Shown: positions 13,485 to 21,731 of the stretch, piece by piece | How positions within the stretch are numbered: position 1 is the first letter of the stretch | Layout of the letters: each line of letters begins with the position of its first letter | Virus record (IMG/VR): IMGVR_UViG_3300017706_001502 | Span: 1 to 26,576 of that record | Source of the DNA: a virus | Length of the DNA stretch: 26,576 nt | Direction: 5' to 3' (one strand) | The notes under the pieces: generated by a model | What the model was told of the DNA's origin: nothing | Seen by the model: only the letters and a program-made list of their open reading frames with translations | Database searches by the model: none | Program-made: the position numbers and the translations under genes

Positions 13485-13803
13485 ATTAGAAAGTTCTCCT
13501 TTGCCGGTATTAGACACTGAAGAAATAACTTGTTGGGAGAATTTAGAGTTCTCACTTCTTTCTTTAGAGACAGAGCAATTTAATATACTTTACAAAGACT
13601 TTAATAATAAAAGTAAAGAAAACGTTAGAAAGAAACAGATTATCAAACTTAAAACTCCAGACAAAACAGAATTTGACGAAAAAATTGATATTGACAGTAT
13701 CAAGGATGAAATCATCGCTGATAAGGCTATATTCGAAATGGAGAAGGCGTTTGCTGAAGGTGATAACTCATCACTCATTGATATGCTTAAAAAATACCAG
13801 TAG
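13426..13803 (+). CDS. Tail assembly chaperone C-terminal extension (gpGT-like), probably made by frameshift
   Basis: This frame is open from 13384 to the TAG at 13801. Its first possible start is a GTG at 13426 with no properly spaced SD, so independent initiation is unlikely and fusion to the upstream chaperone by a +1 shift is the better model. The encoded extension is about 125 residues: a basic start (PRTKAQRANPAFVLVRNKL), then an acidic and basic helical region (LEFSLLSLETEQFNILYKDFNNKSKENVRKKQ, and IDIDSIKDEIIADKAIFEMEKAFAEGD). In other phages such extensions bind the tape measure protein. The tape measure gene follows 11 nt later, and its SD overlaps this stop codon, so the three are closely coupled. 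Confidence 0.6.
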   Translation: MIPRTKAQRANPAFVLVRNKLESSPLPVLDTEEITCWENLEFSLLSLETEQFNILYKDFNNKSKENVRKKQIIKLKTPDKTEFDEKIDIDSIKDEIIADKAIFEMEKAFAEGDNSSLIDMLKKYQ

Positions 13804-13814
13804 GAGAATAACTT

Positions 13815-15860
13815 ATGATACCATTACTCGGAGGAGCAGGACCAAATAACGCAGCTCCACAAGGCGCCTTAGATGCACTATCAGCTTTTGGTCAAAACGG
13901 CCCAAAGATGCCAGACTTTAGTGGCAATCAGTTTGGTGGCCAGAATAATATGGATGCTGCAGGACAAACAAATCCTTTCTCTATGAGTGGCGCTGCAGGA
14001 GCTGCTGCTTCTAAACTACCTAATATGGGCAACCGAGGTGGCCGAGGTGGTGGAGGTATGGCTGGTTTAAGTGGTTCAATAAATAAACTTATTGCCTCAA
14101 ATAATAAATTAGTTGCTGCTATTAACAAATTAGCTGCATCAATGGGTGGAGCCGGTGGCGGTGGTGGAGGAGGCAGAGGCAGAGGCTTTGGCGGCGGAGG
14201 CGGAGGTGCAGGACCTGATAATGATGATGCTTTCCAGCAAAGAAGCTTGCAGAACAAGCCCGGAGCAACTGGAGGCTTCCCAGGTGGAGGTCGTCTCGGT
14301 GGTATAATGCGCGGTGGTGCGGCTCGGGTAGGTTCTGATTTTGCTGGGTCTTTGGATGACGTAAAAACCGGAGCTTCACAGTTAGTGGCTGCTGGGTCTT
14401 TACATCAAGCTGGCAACTTACTTTCTGCTTTAAAAGTCCCCGGTGCATCTTCACTATATTCAGCAGCTCGATTTACAGCTAAAATGGCAAGAGCAAATTT
14501 ATCAAAAGGTGTAGGTAGTGGTCAAGGGACGAGTTTAGGAGCAATAGTATCAACATTACCTGGTGGCTTTGGCGCAAAAACTGCACAACATATAGGCGTT
14601 TTAGGAGCGAGAAGAGACCAATTATTAGGACAAGAATACGGCGCATTTAAAACAGCAGCATCTATGGGTATGCAGTTTAATGGTGCTGGCAACTTTATGA
14701 ACCAAATAATTGATGGCACATCTATTCGACAACTCGGCTCTGAGTTCGGTTTAGGACCAAATGCTGCAATGGATAATGTAATGGATGTTGCAACAAGTGG
14801 AGGTTTTAGAGCTACTCCAGGTGGTGTGAGCGTTAGAGGTGAGCAAAGTATGAGTTTAGATGCTATGTTTAACTTTAAAGGAGTAGGCTTCGGTTCTACA
14901 GTAATGGGTAATATACAAGAGTTAAGTAGAAGAGGTGCAGGCACAAGTGGCTTATTGACTGGTGAAAATTTAGCAGCATTTGGAGCCGGCGCCGGTTTAG
15001 GTGCAAGAGGTATGAATAGACTAACTTCAGCAGTAAGCGCATTTGCAGAGCAAGGTAGTATGTTTGGTTTATCATCTGGAGCAACCGGTAGATTGTTTAG
15101 AGAAGCTTTAGGGTTTGAAGATGGATTAAACACACCACTTTCATTTCAAGGCCACGGTAATGCATTTAATAGAAGTTTTATGACACATCAAAACCTATAT
15201 CAGCAAACTACGGGTAAAGTCAGTGGTATGTTTAGCGATATGAGTGATAATATAGGCTTTGCATTCGATGTAAGGGCAGCAAGAGAAAAACTTGGGCCTA
15301 ATGCAGGCGGCGTTCAAATAATGAGAGAAGCCAATAAAATGGCAAGAAACAGAACACCTCAACAAAAAGTAGCTCAAATGAGAGCAGCAGGTATGTCTGA
15401 GGATGTTATACAAGCAAGATTGTTAGGCGCTAATTTAGATGATGACCAGATAACTTTTGCAATGTCTGATAGTTTCTCAGATGGTCAAACCACTATAGCA
15501 AATAACATTGCAACAGGTAATGCAGATGCTACTGCTTCACGTAAGGGAGCAAAAAACTTAAAACTATCAAGAGCAACTGCACAAAAAGAGTTTGAAGAAA
15601 GTCAAAAAGGTTTTGCAAGGTCAAAGACTTTAGTTAAGTTAATACAGTCAGAGCAAAAATTAGAAAGAACTATATTCGAAAATTCTAAATTCACAGCTAA
15701 AACGGGCGACCAAATAGTTGCTCTCGCTGAGAGGTTTGAAAAAAATGGCAAGACACTTAGTGAAGGTATAAAAGCAACTAATAAATTAATAGATGCTATA
15801 AATGCATTAATAAAGACTGTGCCTAACCTAAGAAATAGAACGCCTATAGATAAGATTTAA
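13815..15860 (+). CDS. Probable tail tape measure protein (Gly-rich)
   Basis: 681 residues; SD AGGAG partly overlaps the stop of the preceding frame. It is assigned as the tape measure by position directly after the chaperone pair and before the hub. Residues 1-70 are Gly/Asn/Ala-rich. About 72-135 is an almost pure Gly/Arg low-complexity tract interrupted by one short helix (INKLIASNNKLVAAINKLAAS). The middle (about 180-480) is Gly/Ala/Phe-rich with repeated small helices. The C-terminus (about 560-681) is a charged helix with coiled-coil character (FEESQKGFARSKTLVKLIQSEQKLERTIFEN and KTLSEGIKATNKLIDAINALIKTV). Using the usual 0.15 nm per residue, a tube of about 100 nm would be expected. 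Long poly-Gly tracts are unusual for tape measures, which are normally mostly helical, so the call is probable rather than certain. Confidence 0.6.
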   Translation: MIPLLGGAGPNNAAPQGALDALSAFGQNGPKMPDFSGNQFGGQNNMDAAGQTNPFSMSGAAGAAASKLPNMGNRGGRGGGGMAGLSGSINKLIASNNKLVAAINKLAASMGGAGGGGGGGRGRGFGGGGGGAGPDNDDAFQQRSLQNKPGATGGFPGGGRLGGIMRGGAARVGSDFAGSLDDVKTGASQLVAAGSLHQAGNLLSALKVPGASSLYSAARFTAKMARANLSKGVGSGQGTSLGAIVSTLPGGFGAKTAQHIGVLGARRDQLLGQEYGAFKTAASMGMQFNGAGNFMNQIIDGTSIRQLGSEFGLGPNAAMDNVMDVATSGGFRATPGGVSVRGEQSMSLDAMFNFKGVGFGSTVMGNIQELSRRGAGTSGLLTGENLAAFGAGAGLGARGMNRLTSAVSAFAEQGSMFGLSSGATGRLFREALGFEDGLNTPLSFQGHGNAFNRSFMTHQNLYQQTTGKVSGMFSDMSDNIGFAFDVRAAREKLGPNAGGVQIMREANKMARNRTPQQKVAQMRAAGMSEDVIQARLLGANLDDDQITFAMSDSFSDGQTTIANNIATGNADATASRKGAKNLKLSRATAQKEFEESQKGFARSKTLVKLIQSEQKLERTIFENSKFTAKTGDQIVALAERFEKNGKTLSEGIKATNKLIDAINALIKTVPNLRNRTPIDKI

Positions 15861-15874
15861 GGGAGCATTAAATT

Positions 15875-18800
15875 ATGGCAAAACAAAATCAACCGTCAAG
15901 TAGCGGCACATATTCATCCTCATCCTCATCAGGAGGTAGAAATAAAGCAGAAGAAATAGGACAAACACTTAACTTTAAAGAGACTGTAATAAATGGAGAT
16001 GTTGTAAGTCCAGATGACCTTTTTTACGTAAATAGACAGAACCCAAGTGCTATTCCTTGGCCCGTTGCAGATGCTGCAGAATTAAAGGATGAAATATCAA
16101 GTGGTAATAATGGCAAAGCTGTTATAAAACTCATCGAATGGTTGATACAAAAGGTAAAAGAATACTTAAGTAATGATAACGGTTATTCGTTTGGTCAAAA
16201 CTTTAACATAACATATCATAACCACGACATTACAGTCCCAATACCTTTATCACCGTTTATCACAAACTTAGCTATTACTGAAAGTCATAATGCTCCATAT
16301 ACTACAGCAAAAATAGCACTTAAGATACCTTTTGAGCACATACAAGTTATGTTTAGAAACGGAGGAGGGAGAATAGACCCGGGAGGGTTTATATGTATCA
16401 GACAAAAGCAAGCTCCTACAGCTGATGATATTATTGATAATAAAAGAGCACAACAGCAACACTTTTTATCACATTTGATGTGTGTTAGTAATATAAACTA
16501 TATTGTTCAAACAGAACAAAGCTCTGGCCGCGTAATGACTGATTTAGTTTTAGACTGCTCATCATACATATCACCACTATTATCAGGTCAATATGTTGTA
16601 TCCGAAGCTACTAATGTAGATACTTCATTGCAAACTCCACAGTTAGAAATATTAGCTTCTGAGATAAATGCAAGACTTGATGCTTTAGGGGTGCCGGCTG
16701 ATAGCCCAAGACGTAATTTCTTAAAACAAACAGTGCCAAAAGGACGTAGAGCTGAGAGGAGAGGAGATATTATAGGTGAGTTCTTTTATGACACAGACTT
16801 ATATAATAAATTCTTATCTTTAATACTCGAAGGTAGTATTACCAGAAAACATAGTGGTAAGGATATTAAAGACTTACTGACGTTTTTAGGATATCCTAAA
16901 CTACCTTCTTCACTTACAGGTGAGTTTGACTTACAAAAATGGATAAGTGCTATAGAAAAAGACTTAGATAAAGGTGCAGTTTTTTATGTTAGACTTCTAC
17001 GAACAATAGGTATATCAGAAGAAAAAATACAACAGATAGGTGAAGACTTACTTAATGTATTTGACCAAATAACAAGAAACGATGCTAACCCTACTCAAGC
17101 TAAATCTTTTGTTGATAGACCAGAAAAGTTTATAACTACAGGTGCAGCATCATCTAATGTTTCTGTCGGACCATTTGAATTTAACACTACAGCAGCAGGA
17201 CCTGGCGATACAACTTTAGCAGCAGAAAACCTTATTAAAGAACTTGGACTAAAAAATACATTAAACAACGTAGGACAGTTTGTCGAAGGTATAGAACAAC
17301 GTATAGGTGATGTTGTAAGAATAATAACATCTGTTGAGGACCTACCTAAAGGTATAGATACAAACAACTTAAAACAATTTCCTTGGTATTATTCATTAGG
17401 CGAGAAAGCTCTGGTTAATGAAAACATTAATAAAATAGGCAATTTATATTCTAAAGGTCAAACAATATGGGGAGCTTGTGTAGCAACATTTCAGCCAGAC
17501 CCTAAAACACACGAACTCTTTCCTGTCGTCATACCCCTAATAGATGATGCTTGGTTTAAAGTAGCTAATGACTTTGAGAGAAAATTAGGTGGTATCTTAT
17601 GTATTATCTATCGTAAAAAACCGATGCATCCTCAAATCGATTTAAATGCAAAAAGCCTTAATAAAGAGTATAGAGGCTATAGAAAGTTATTCGGTCAGAA
17701 AATTGATGAGCCATATTATCAGGATGTTTCATATAAGTTAGATAGTGAGCAGTTAGGACTTAACCAAGATAGTAGAATAAGCCTTATAAATGGTGTAGTA
17801 GCAGAATGGTTAAGTGGCGAGGGAGCTAAAGAATATTACGCAAACTCTGATGTATTACCTATGATACCGTATAGAGATGTTATTTCTATGGCTTTTAACC
17901 ATACAAACACTGATAGAGTTAATGGTGTCCAATGTATGCATCCATATTCGACAACTCAACCAGAATTAAGTCATTTAACTAAGCCATATATAAACGTAGC
18001 TGACGCTAGCCGGTATGGTTTAAGGTTTTATCAGACTAACTATCCTTTCTTAGACTTAGCTCCATTAGAACAGGGAGCTTTAAACCAGGGTAATACTATT
18101 GCAGAACGTCTCTATATGACTTTAGGTGATGGCAGTAAATATTCAGTAGGTGTTATAGAGTTATATTTAGAAACAACTTACGGCATTAAACAGGGTTGCT
18201 GGTTTGCTATAGACTATAGTGAGCAACCAAAGAATGTTTCTAAATATATACCTCAATTTGAGAGAGAAAACTTTTTTATAGCATATTGTGATAGCATTGA
18301 TTACTCATTTGTAGTAAGTCAAGATACAGGCAATATAATTTGTAAGTCTTCTATATTTTATTCACGTGGTAGCTGGGGTGGCATTATACCAGAACTACCA
18401 TCATATCAGACATATCTTGAGAATAAAGAAGAAAAAATATCAAAAATAGTTTCTCCATCAGAAAGAAGAGTAGTAGCGGGTATGAAGGGCGCTGTAGCTA
18501 AGACTAAACCTGGAGAAGTTCAGCAACCTGTCAAAGCTATAGAAGCTGTAAAGCCTGAGGTTAGGTTTGCTTCTGATGAATGGGGTAGTTATGGAGATAT
18601 TGAAGCTATAAATAGAAGAAATGCTGCATTCACAGATGCTTGGACCGGTCTTACTCCTGCTGAAAAAGCTATTACACAAAAACTTTCAGTGATTGGCGAC
18701 AATAATGGAGTATTTTATGACCTCGATGGGGATGGCTTATATGAATGGGTGCAGGTAGAGTTTAACTATTTACATATACCTAAAGATAAGCGCCCAGCAG

Positions 18801-18937
18801 TTGATGGATATATATTCGACACTTACGAGGCTATACTTGGACCTGGGTATGTTAGTCCGTATCCAAGTGGATATACATCTAAGCCAGCAACTAAAGCAAC
18901 AGCAACAACACCTGCAGTAGGCAGTGGCACAAATTAG
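15875..18937 (+). CDS. Baseplate hub protein (gp27/gpD-like)
   Basis: 1020 residues, SD AAGGGAGC. The N-terminus is a Ser/Gly/Gln-rich disordered segment (residues 1-25). Residues about 100-240 look like a hub beta-barrel domain: ITVPIPLSPFITNLAITES, TTAKIALKIPFEHIQVMF, GGFICIRQKQA and FLSHLMCVSNINYIVQTEQ. A helical insert occupies about 260-450. The second half has a further hub-like region (ISMAFNHTNTDRVNGVQCMHP and DASRYGLRFYQTNYPFLDLAP, about 670-735, followed by LETTYGIKQGCWFAIDYSEQP and FFIAYCDSIDYSFVVSQDTG). These are the DxxRVN and RYGLR-type patterns I associate with gp27/gpD hub proteins that form the trimeric base for the spike. The C-terminus has DLDGDGLYE at about 949-957, a DxDxDGxxE calcium-loop pattern, then a Pro/Thr/Ala tail. 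The spike gene follows after 8 nt. Confidence 0.65.
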   Translation: MAKQNQPSSSGTYSSSSSSGGRNKAEEIGQTLNFKETVINGDVVSPDDLFYVNRQNPSAIPWPVADAAELKDEISSGNNGKAVIKLIEWLIQKVKEYLSNDNGYSFGQNFNITYHNHDITVPIPLSPFITNLAITESHNAPYTTAKIALKIPFEHIQVMFRNGGGRIDPGGFICIRQKQAPTADDIIDNKRAQQQHFLSHLMCVSNINYIVQTEQSSGRVMTDLVLDCSSYISPLLSGQYVVSEATNVDTSLQTPQLEILASEINARLDALGVPADSPRRNFLKQTVPKGRRAERRGDIIGEFFYDTDLYNKFLSLILEGSITRKHSGKDIKDLLTFLGYPKLPSSLTGEFDLQKWISAIEKDLDKGAVFYVRLLRTIGISEEKIQQIGEDLLNVFDQITRNDANPTQAKSFVDRPEKFITTGAASSNVSVGPFEFNTTAAGPGDTTLAAENLIKELGLKNTLNNVGQFVEGIEQRIGDVVRIITSVEDLPKGIDTNNLKQFPWYYSLGEKALVNENINKIGNLYSKGQTIWGACVATFQPDPKTHELFPVVIPLIDDAWFKVANDFERKLGGILCIIYRKKPMHPQIDLNAKSLNKEYRGYRKLFGQKIDEPYYQDVSYKLDSEQLGLNQDSRISLINGVVAEWLSGEGAKEYYANSDVLPMIPYRDVISMAFNHTNTDRVNGVQCMHPYSTTQPELSHLTKPYINVADASRYGLRFYQTNYPFLDLAPLEQGALNQGNTIAERLYMTLGDGSKYSVGVIELYLETTYGIKQGCWFAIDYSEQPKNVSKYIPQFERENFFIAYCDSIDYSFVVSQDTGNIICKSSIFYSRGSWGGIIPELPSYQTYLENKEEKISKIVSPSERRVVAGMKGAVAKTKPGEVQQPVKAIEAVKPEVRFASDEWGSYGDIEAINRRNAAFTDAWTGLTPAEKAITQKLSVIGDNNGVFYDLDGDGLYEWVQVEFNYLHIPKDKRPAVDGYIFDTYEAILGPGYVSPYPSGYTSKPATKATATTPAVGSGTN

Positions 18938-18945
18938 GAGACAAA

Positions 18946-19806
18946 ATGAAACAAGCACCGGTTTATGAAGCGTTTAGAGAAAACCCAATGGAGGTTGCTA
19001 ACCCGCAAGTTATCGTAGGACAAATAAAAAACATTACTGTTAGAAGCTCTGATATTAAACCTATGTTATCAGTTAGACTTACAGATGGCACATTACATCA
19101 CAATGTTGAGATGATAAATAATGGTGCAGCAACAGGATATGCATATATACACATACCTATAGCAATAGGTGGATTTGTTTATTGCCTTAAAACGTTTGAA
19201 AATCAACCACTTGTATGTTTAGGTGGAGCTGATAAACCTAAAGGCTTAGCTATAGAACACGGTGAAAGCACTGCAGGAGTTGATAGTGATAGAAAAGCAT
19301 ATAATATCAGAGACTTATTTCTAACAAACGACGGTAATAAAGTCAATCTTACACATTTAAATGGTTTAGTTTTAGAGAGTGATAAGATGATAAGACTACA
19401 ATTAGGCGAAAACGCTGTATTTAGAATGAGTAGGTTTGGTAGAGCTGGAGATAATATTTTAGATGGCTCTAAATTTATAGACTATTTATTTGCATATATA
19501 GCTTTATTAGAAGAAAAAATAAATCAGCACTCTCAGTGGATACAAAACGCAACACCACAAATAGCAGCAGGGTTTTCATCAGATGCTGCAGCGAATGAAT
19601 TAGAAGCTACAGCTCAAGGTAATGCAGGTAATGTTGCATTTGCTGCAACTTTAACGCAAAAAGCAATAGAAGAACGTCAAGCAGCTGCTGATGCAATAGA
19701 ATTAGCTCTAACTGCAGGAGTAGCAATAAGTGAAACTACAGCAACAGCAAAGTTAGATGCAAGAACTGCATTAAACCCATATGTCCAAACACCTTATCAG
19801 GATTAA
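18946..19806 (+). CDS. Baseplate spike protein (gpV/gp5-like, OB-fold)
   Basis: 286 residues, SD TAGGAGAC, directly after the hub gene. Residues about 20-95 have the beta-barrel pattern of an OB-fold spike N-domain (VIVGQIKNITV, MLSVRLTDGTLHHNVEMI, GYAYIHIPIAIGGFVYCLKTF, PLVCLGGAD). The middle (about 120-170) is a short beta-rich stretch (KVNLTHLNGLVLESDKMIRLQLGENAVFRMSRFG), short enough for a stubby trimeric beta-helix. From about 180 the protein is helical and Ala-rich (FIDYLFAYIALLEEKINQHSQWIQ, then repeated AAA/E segments), without a lysozyme domain. A terminal PAAR-like tip is not seen. The hub-spike pairing and the OB pattern make the call likely; the helical C-terminus is unusual for a spike. 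Confidence 0.6.
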   Translation: MKQAPVYEAFRENPMEVANPQVIVGQIKNITVRSSDIKPMLSVRLTDGTLHHNVEMINNGAATGYAYIHIPIAIGGFVYCLKTFENQPLVCLGGADKPKGLAIEHGESTAGVDSDRKAYNIRDLFLTNDGNKVNLTHLNGLVLESDKMIRLQLGENAVFRMSRFGRAGDNILDGSKFIDYLFAYIALLEEKINQHSQWIQNATPQIAAGFSSDAAANELEATAQGNAGNVAFAATLTQKAIEERQAAADAIELALTAGVAISETTATAKLDARTALNPYVQTPYQD

Positions 19807-19810
19807 AAAA

Positions 19811-19843
19811 CACAACACATAACATTGGTTATACGTTAAGGAG
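19811..19843 (+). repeat. Repeat element copy 3, merging into the SD of the LysM baseplate gene
   Basis: CACAACACAT, then AACATTGGTTATACGTTA and AGGAG, in the gap between the spike stop and the next ATG at 19849. TGGTTATACGTTAAGGAG (19826-19843) is identical to 3655-3672; one base in the preceding AACAAT/AACATT differs. Copy 1 (3521-3550) lacks the SD. Confidence 0.65.
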
Positions 19844-19848
19844 TAATA

Positions 19849-21672
19849 ATGTTTAGCACGAAAAGTTTATCAACAGGTAAAACTCTGCCCGGAGCACGTA
19901 AAGAAACTCCTGGTTTTAATAGGTTTGGAGCCGACCCAAATTCTTTTTGGGGGCAGCTACAGAGAATACCTGCAAAGTATTATTTAGAAATACGTAAAGG
20001 TGGAGCAGTTGATAGTGTTATTTCGTTTCCGTATGACCCTGCAACAATGAAATATAATAGAGTAAATCCACACAACATAACTTATACATTAGGTGGAGTT
20101 ATTAGAGAAACAAATACTATCAGGGCACACGAACTTATATTTGAAGGTCGAAGTGGTATTGCTCAACGTATATCTTATACAAGAGATGGTGGGATATCAA
20201 ACTTAACAGGCTTAGATGCTTTTAAAGAATTTGATGAGTTTCTTAAACGTTATACAGAACTTTCTAACTTAGACTATGGAGTGAGAAACAAACTTATTAC
20301 ATCACCTGATGAATATATAAAAAAGGTGACACAAACTGGTCAAAGCTCAAACTCTATACAATTAGTTGTTAGATGCATAGAAGAAGACTTGCATTTATTT
20401 GTTGAGCCTTTACAATTTACATACGGACGTAATGCATCACATCAACAAGATATACAGTATTCTCTATCACTTAAAGCATATGACTATGCATATTCTTCAT
20501 CATATAGCAATAAAATTCTTAATGGTTTAGATACTATAGATGGATATATAAATGCAACAGGCGGAGCTTTAGGCACAGTTGCTAATGTTATTGATAATGT
20601 TTCTAATGACTATATATCAGCTTTAAGAAATCCTTTAAGAAGTGCATCAGCTGCTATTAACCAAGTAAATAGAATACCTGATAGTTTAGGCTCTTTGACT
20701 TCTAATACTGCAGGAGTTATATCAGACTTTTGTCAAATAATAAAGGATGTAATGGCAATAGGTGGAGATAGCAGTGAGTTTAACAATATAGTTGATAACT
20801 TTACTGACAATTTAAAGCTATCTGCAACCAAATACGAAATAAGAAATACTTCTTTAGGTATGTTAAATGACCCAGGACCATTAAATGATGAAATTTTAGA
20901 TGCAAGAAATAATGCATTTGTTGCTCAGATGTCTATTTTACTTAATGAAAGCGAAACTCTAAGAGGTTTTATACCACGAGAATATTTTAATAGAAGACAT
21001 CGTGGTAGCGACTATAGGTTAGGCGAATGGTTATCAAACGAAGCTAACTTAAGCACTCTTAGTAATAACGGACCGGTATCAAGTGGCGTTATAGATAGAA
21101 GAGAAGCATATCCATATGAAATAGGTCGTTATGATGACTTAACACAAATTGCAATTAAATTTACTGGTGCTGCTTCTAATGCAAGAGTTATTCAAGAATA
21201 CAATGGATGGAGAGATATAAGAAGAAATAGAGACGGTGATTATCCTCAGCCTGGAGACATTGTCTTCATACCTAATGCTCTATTTATACAAGATAACCCA
21301 TTCTTAGAACCTGGAGACTTAATAGGGTATGACATTTTAGTGCCCTACAATGATGCTGTTTTAAATGATTTAGAAAACGATATGGTTTTAGTTGAGGGAG
21401 TAGAAAACATTAAACAGTATGTAAAACACGCACTCTTAACAGTTGCCGGTGAATTGCCAAGCTTCGAAACATTTGGGCTTAGAAATATATCAAAAATAAA
21501 CGATACTGCTTATTTAGCTACATTAATACGTGATTTACTGATATCAGATAATAGAATTGTTGATGTCAATAACATACAAATTGAAATAGAGAAAGATAAA
21601 GTAAATGTTAGTATGGATATAAAAACAGTGCTTAATAACATCTTAACCTTCAGAGCGCCGTATCCGATATAA
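19849..21672 (+). CDS. Baseplate wedge protein fusing a LysM (gp53-like) and a gp25-like domain
   Basis: 607 residues, SD AAGGAG supplied by the repeat element. Residues about 40-215 form an N-terminal domain with alternating beta segments (YYLEIRKGGAVDSVISFPYDPATMKYN, HELIFEG, LVVRCIEEDLHLFVEPLQF) of the tail-tube-initiator type. A helical middle (about 220-400) follows. Residues about 420-478 show a LysM repeat (YPYEIGRYDDLTQIAIKFTG, then VIQEYNGW and PQPGDIVFIP), as in T4 baseplate gp53. Residues about 505-607 resemble gp25/W wedge proteins (VLVEGVENIKQYVKHALLTVAGELPSFETFGL, LATLIRDLLISDNRIVDVNNIQIE, VNVSMDIKTVLNNIL). T4 encodes gp53 and gp25 separately, so a joined wedge polypeptide is notable. 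The gpJ-like gene follows. Confidence 0.7.
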   Translation: MFSTKSLSTGKTLPGARKETPGFNRFGADPNSFWGQLQRIPAKYYLEIRKGGAVDSVISFPYDPATMKYNRVNPHNITYTLGGVIRETNTIRAHELIFEGRSGIAQRISYTRDGGISNLTGLDAFKEFDEFLKRYTELSNLDYGVRNKLITSPDEYIKKVTQTGQSSNSIQLVVRCIEEDLHLFVEPLQFTYGRNASHQQDIQYSLSLKAYDYAYSSSYSNKILNGLDTIDGYINATGGALGTVANVIDNVSNDYISALRNPLRSASAAINQVNRIPDSLGSLTSNTAGVISDFCQIIKDVMAIGGDSSEFNNIVDNFTDNLKLSATKYEIRNTSLGMLNDPGPLNDEILDARNNAFVAQMSILLNESETLRGFIPREYFNRRHRGSDYRLGEWLSNEANLSTLSNNGPVSSGVIDRREAYPYEIGRYDDLTQIAIKFTGAASNARVIQEYNGWRDIRRNRDGDYPQPGDIVFIPNALFIQDNPFLEPGDLIGYDILVPYNDAVLNDLENDMVLVEGVENIKQYVKHALLTVAGELPSFETFGLRNISKINDTAYLATLIRDLLISDNRIVDVNNIQIEIEKDKVNVSMDIKTVLNNILTFRAPYPI

Positions 21673-21731
21673 AAATATTTCTTAAAAATAGACAACAAAA
21701 TGATATATAATATATAATAATAGGAGTTATT

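Noticed and set aside
14522-15133. Minus-strand open frame (203 codons) opposite the tape measure gene
   Set aside because: Its Pro/Ala/Leu-rich composition comes from the complementary strand of a Gly/Ala-rich gene; there is no SD or context for a gene.
21689-21718. Sigma70-like promoter (TAGACA, 18 nt, TATAAT) before the gpJ-like gene
   Set aside because: It would start transcription only about 7 nt before the ATG, after or within the SD. AT-rich DNA makes chance matches easy, and the gene is probably read from upstream.
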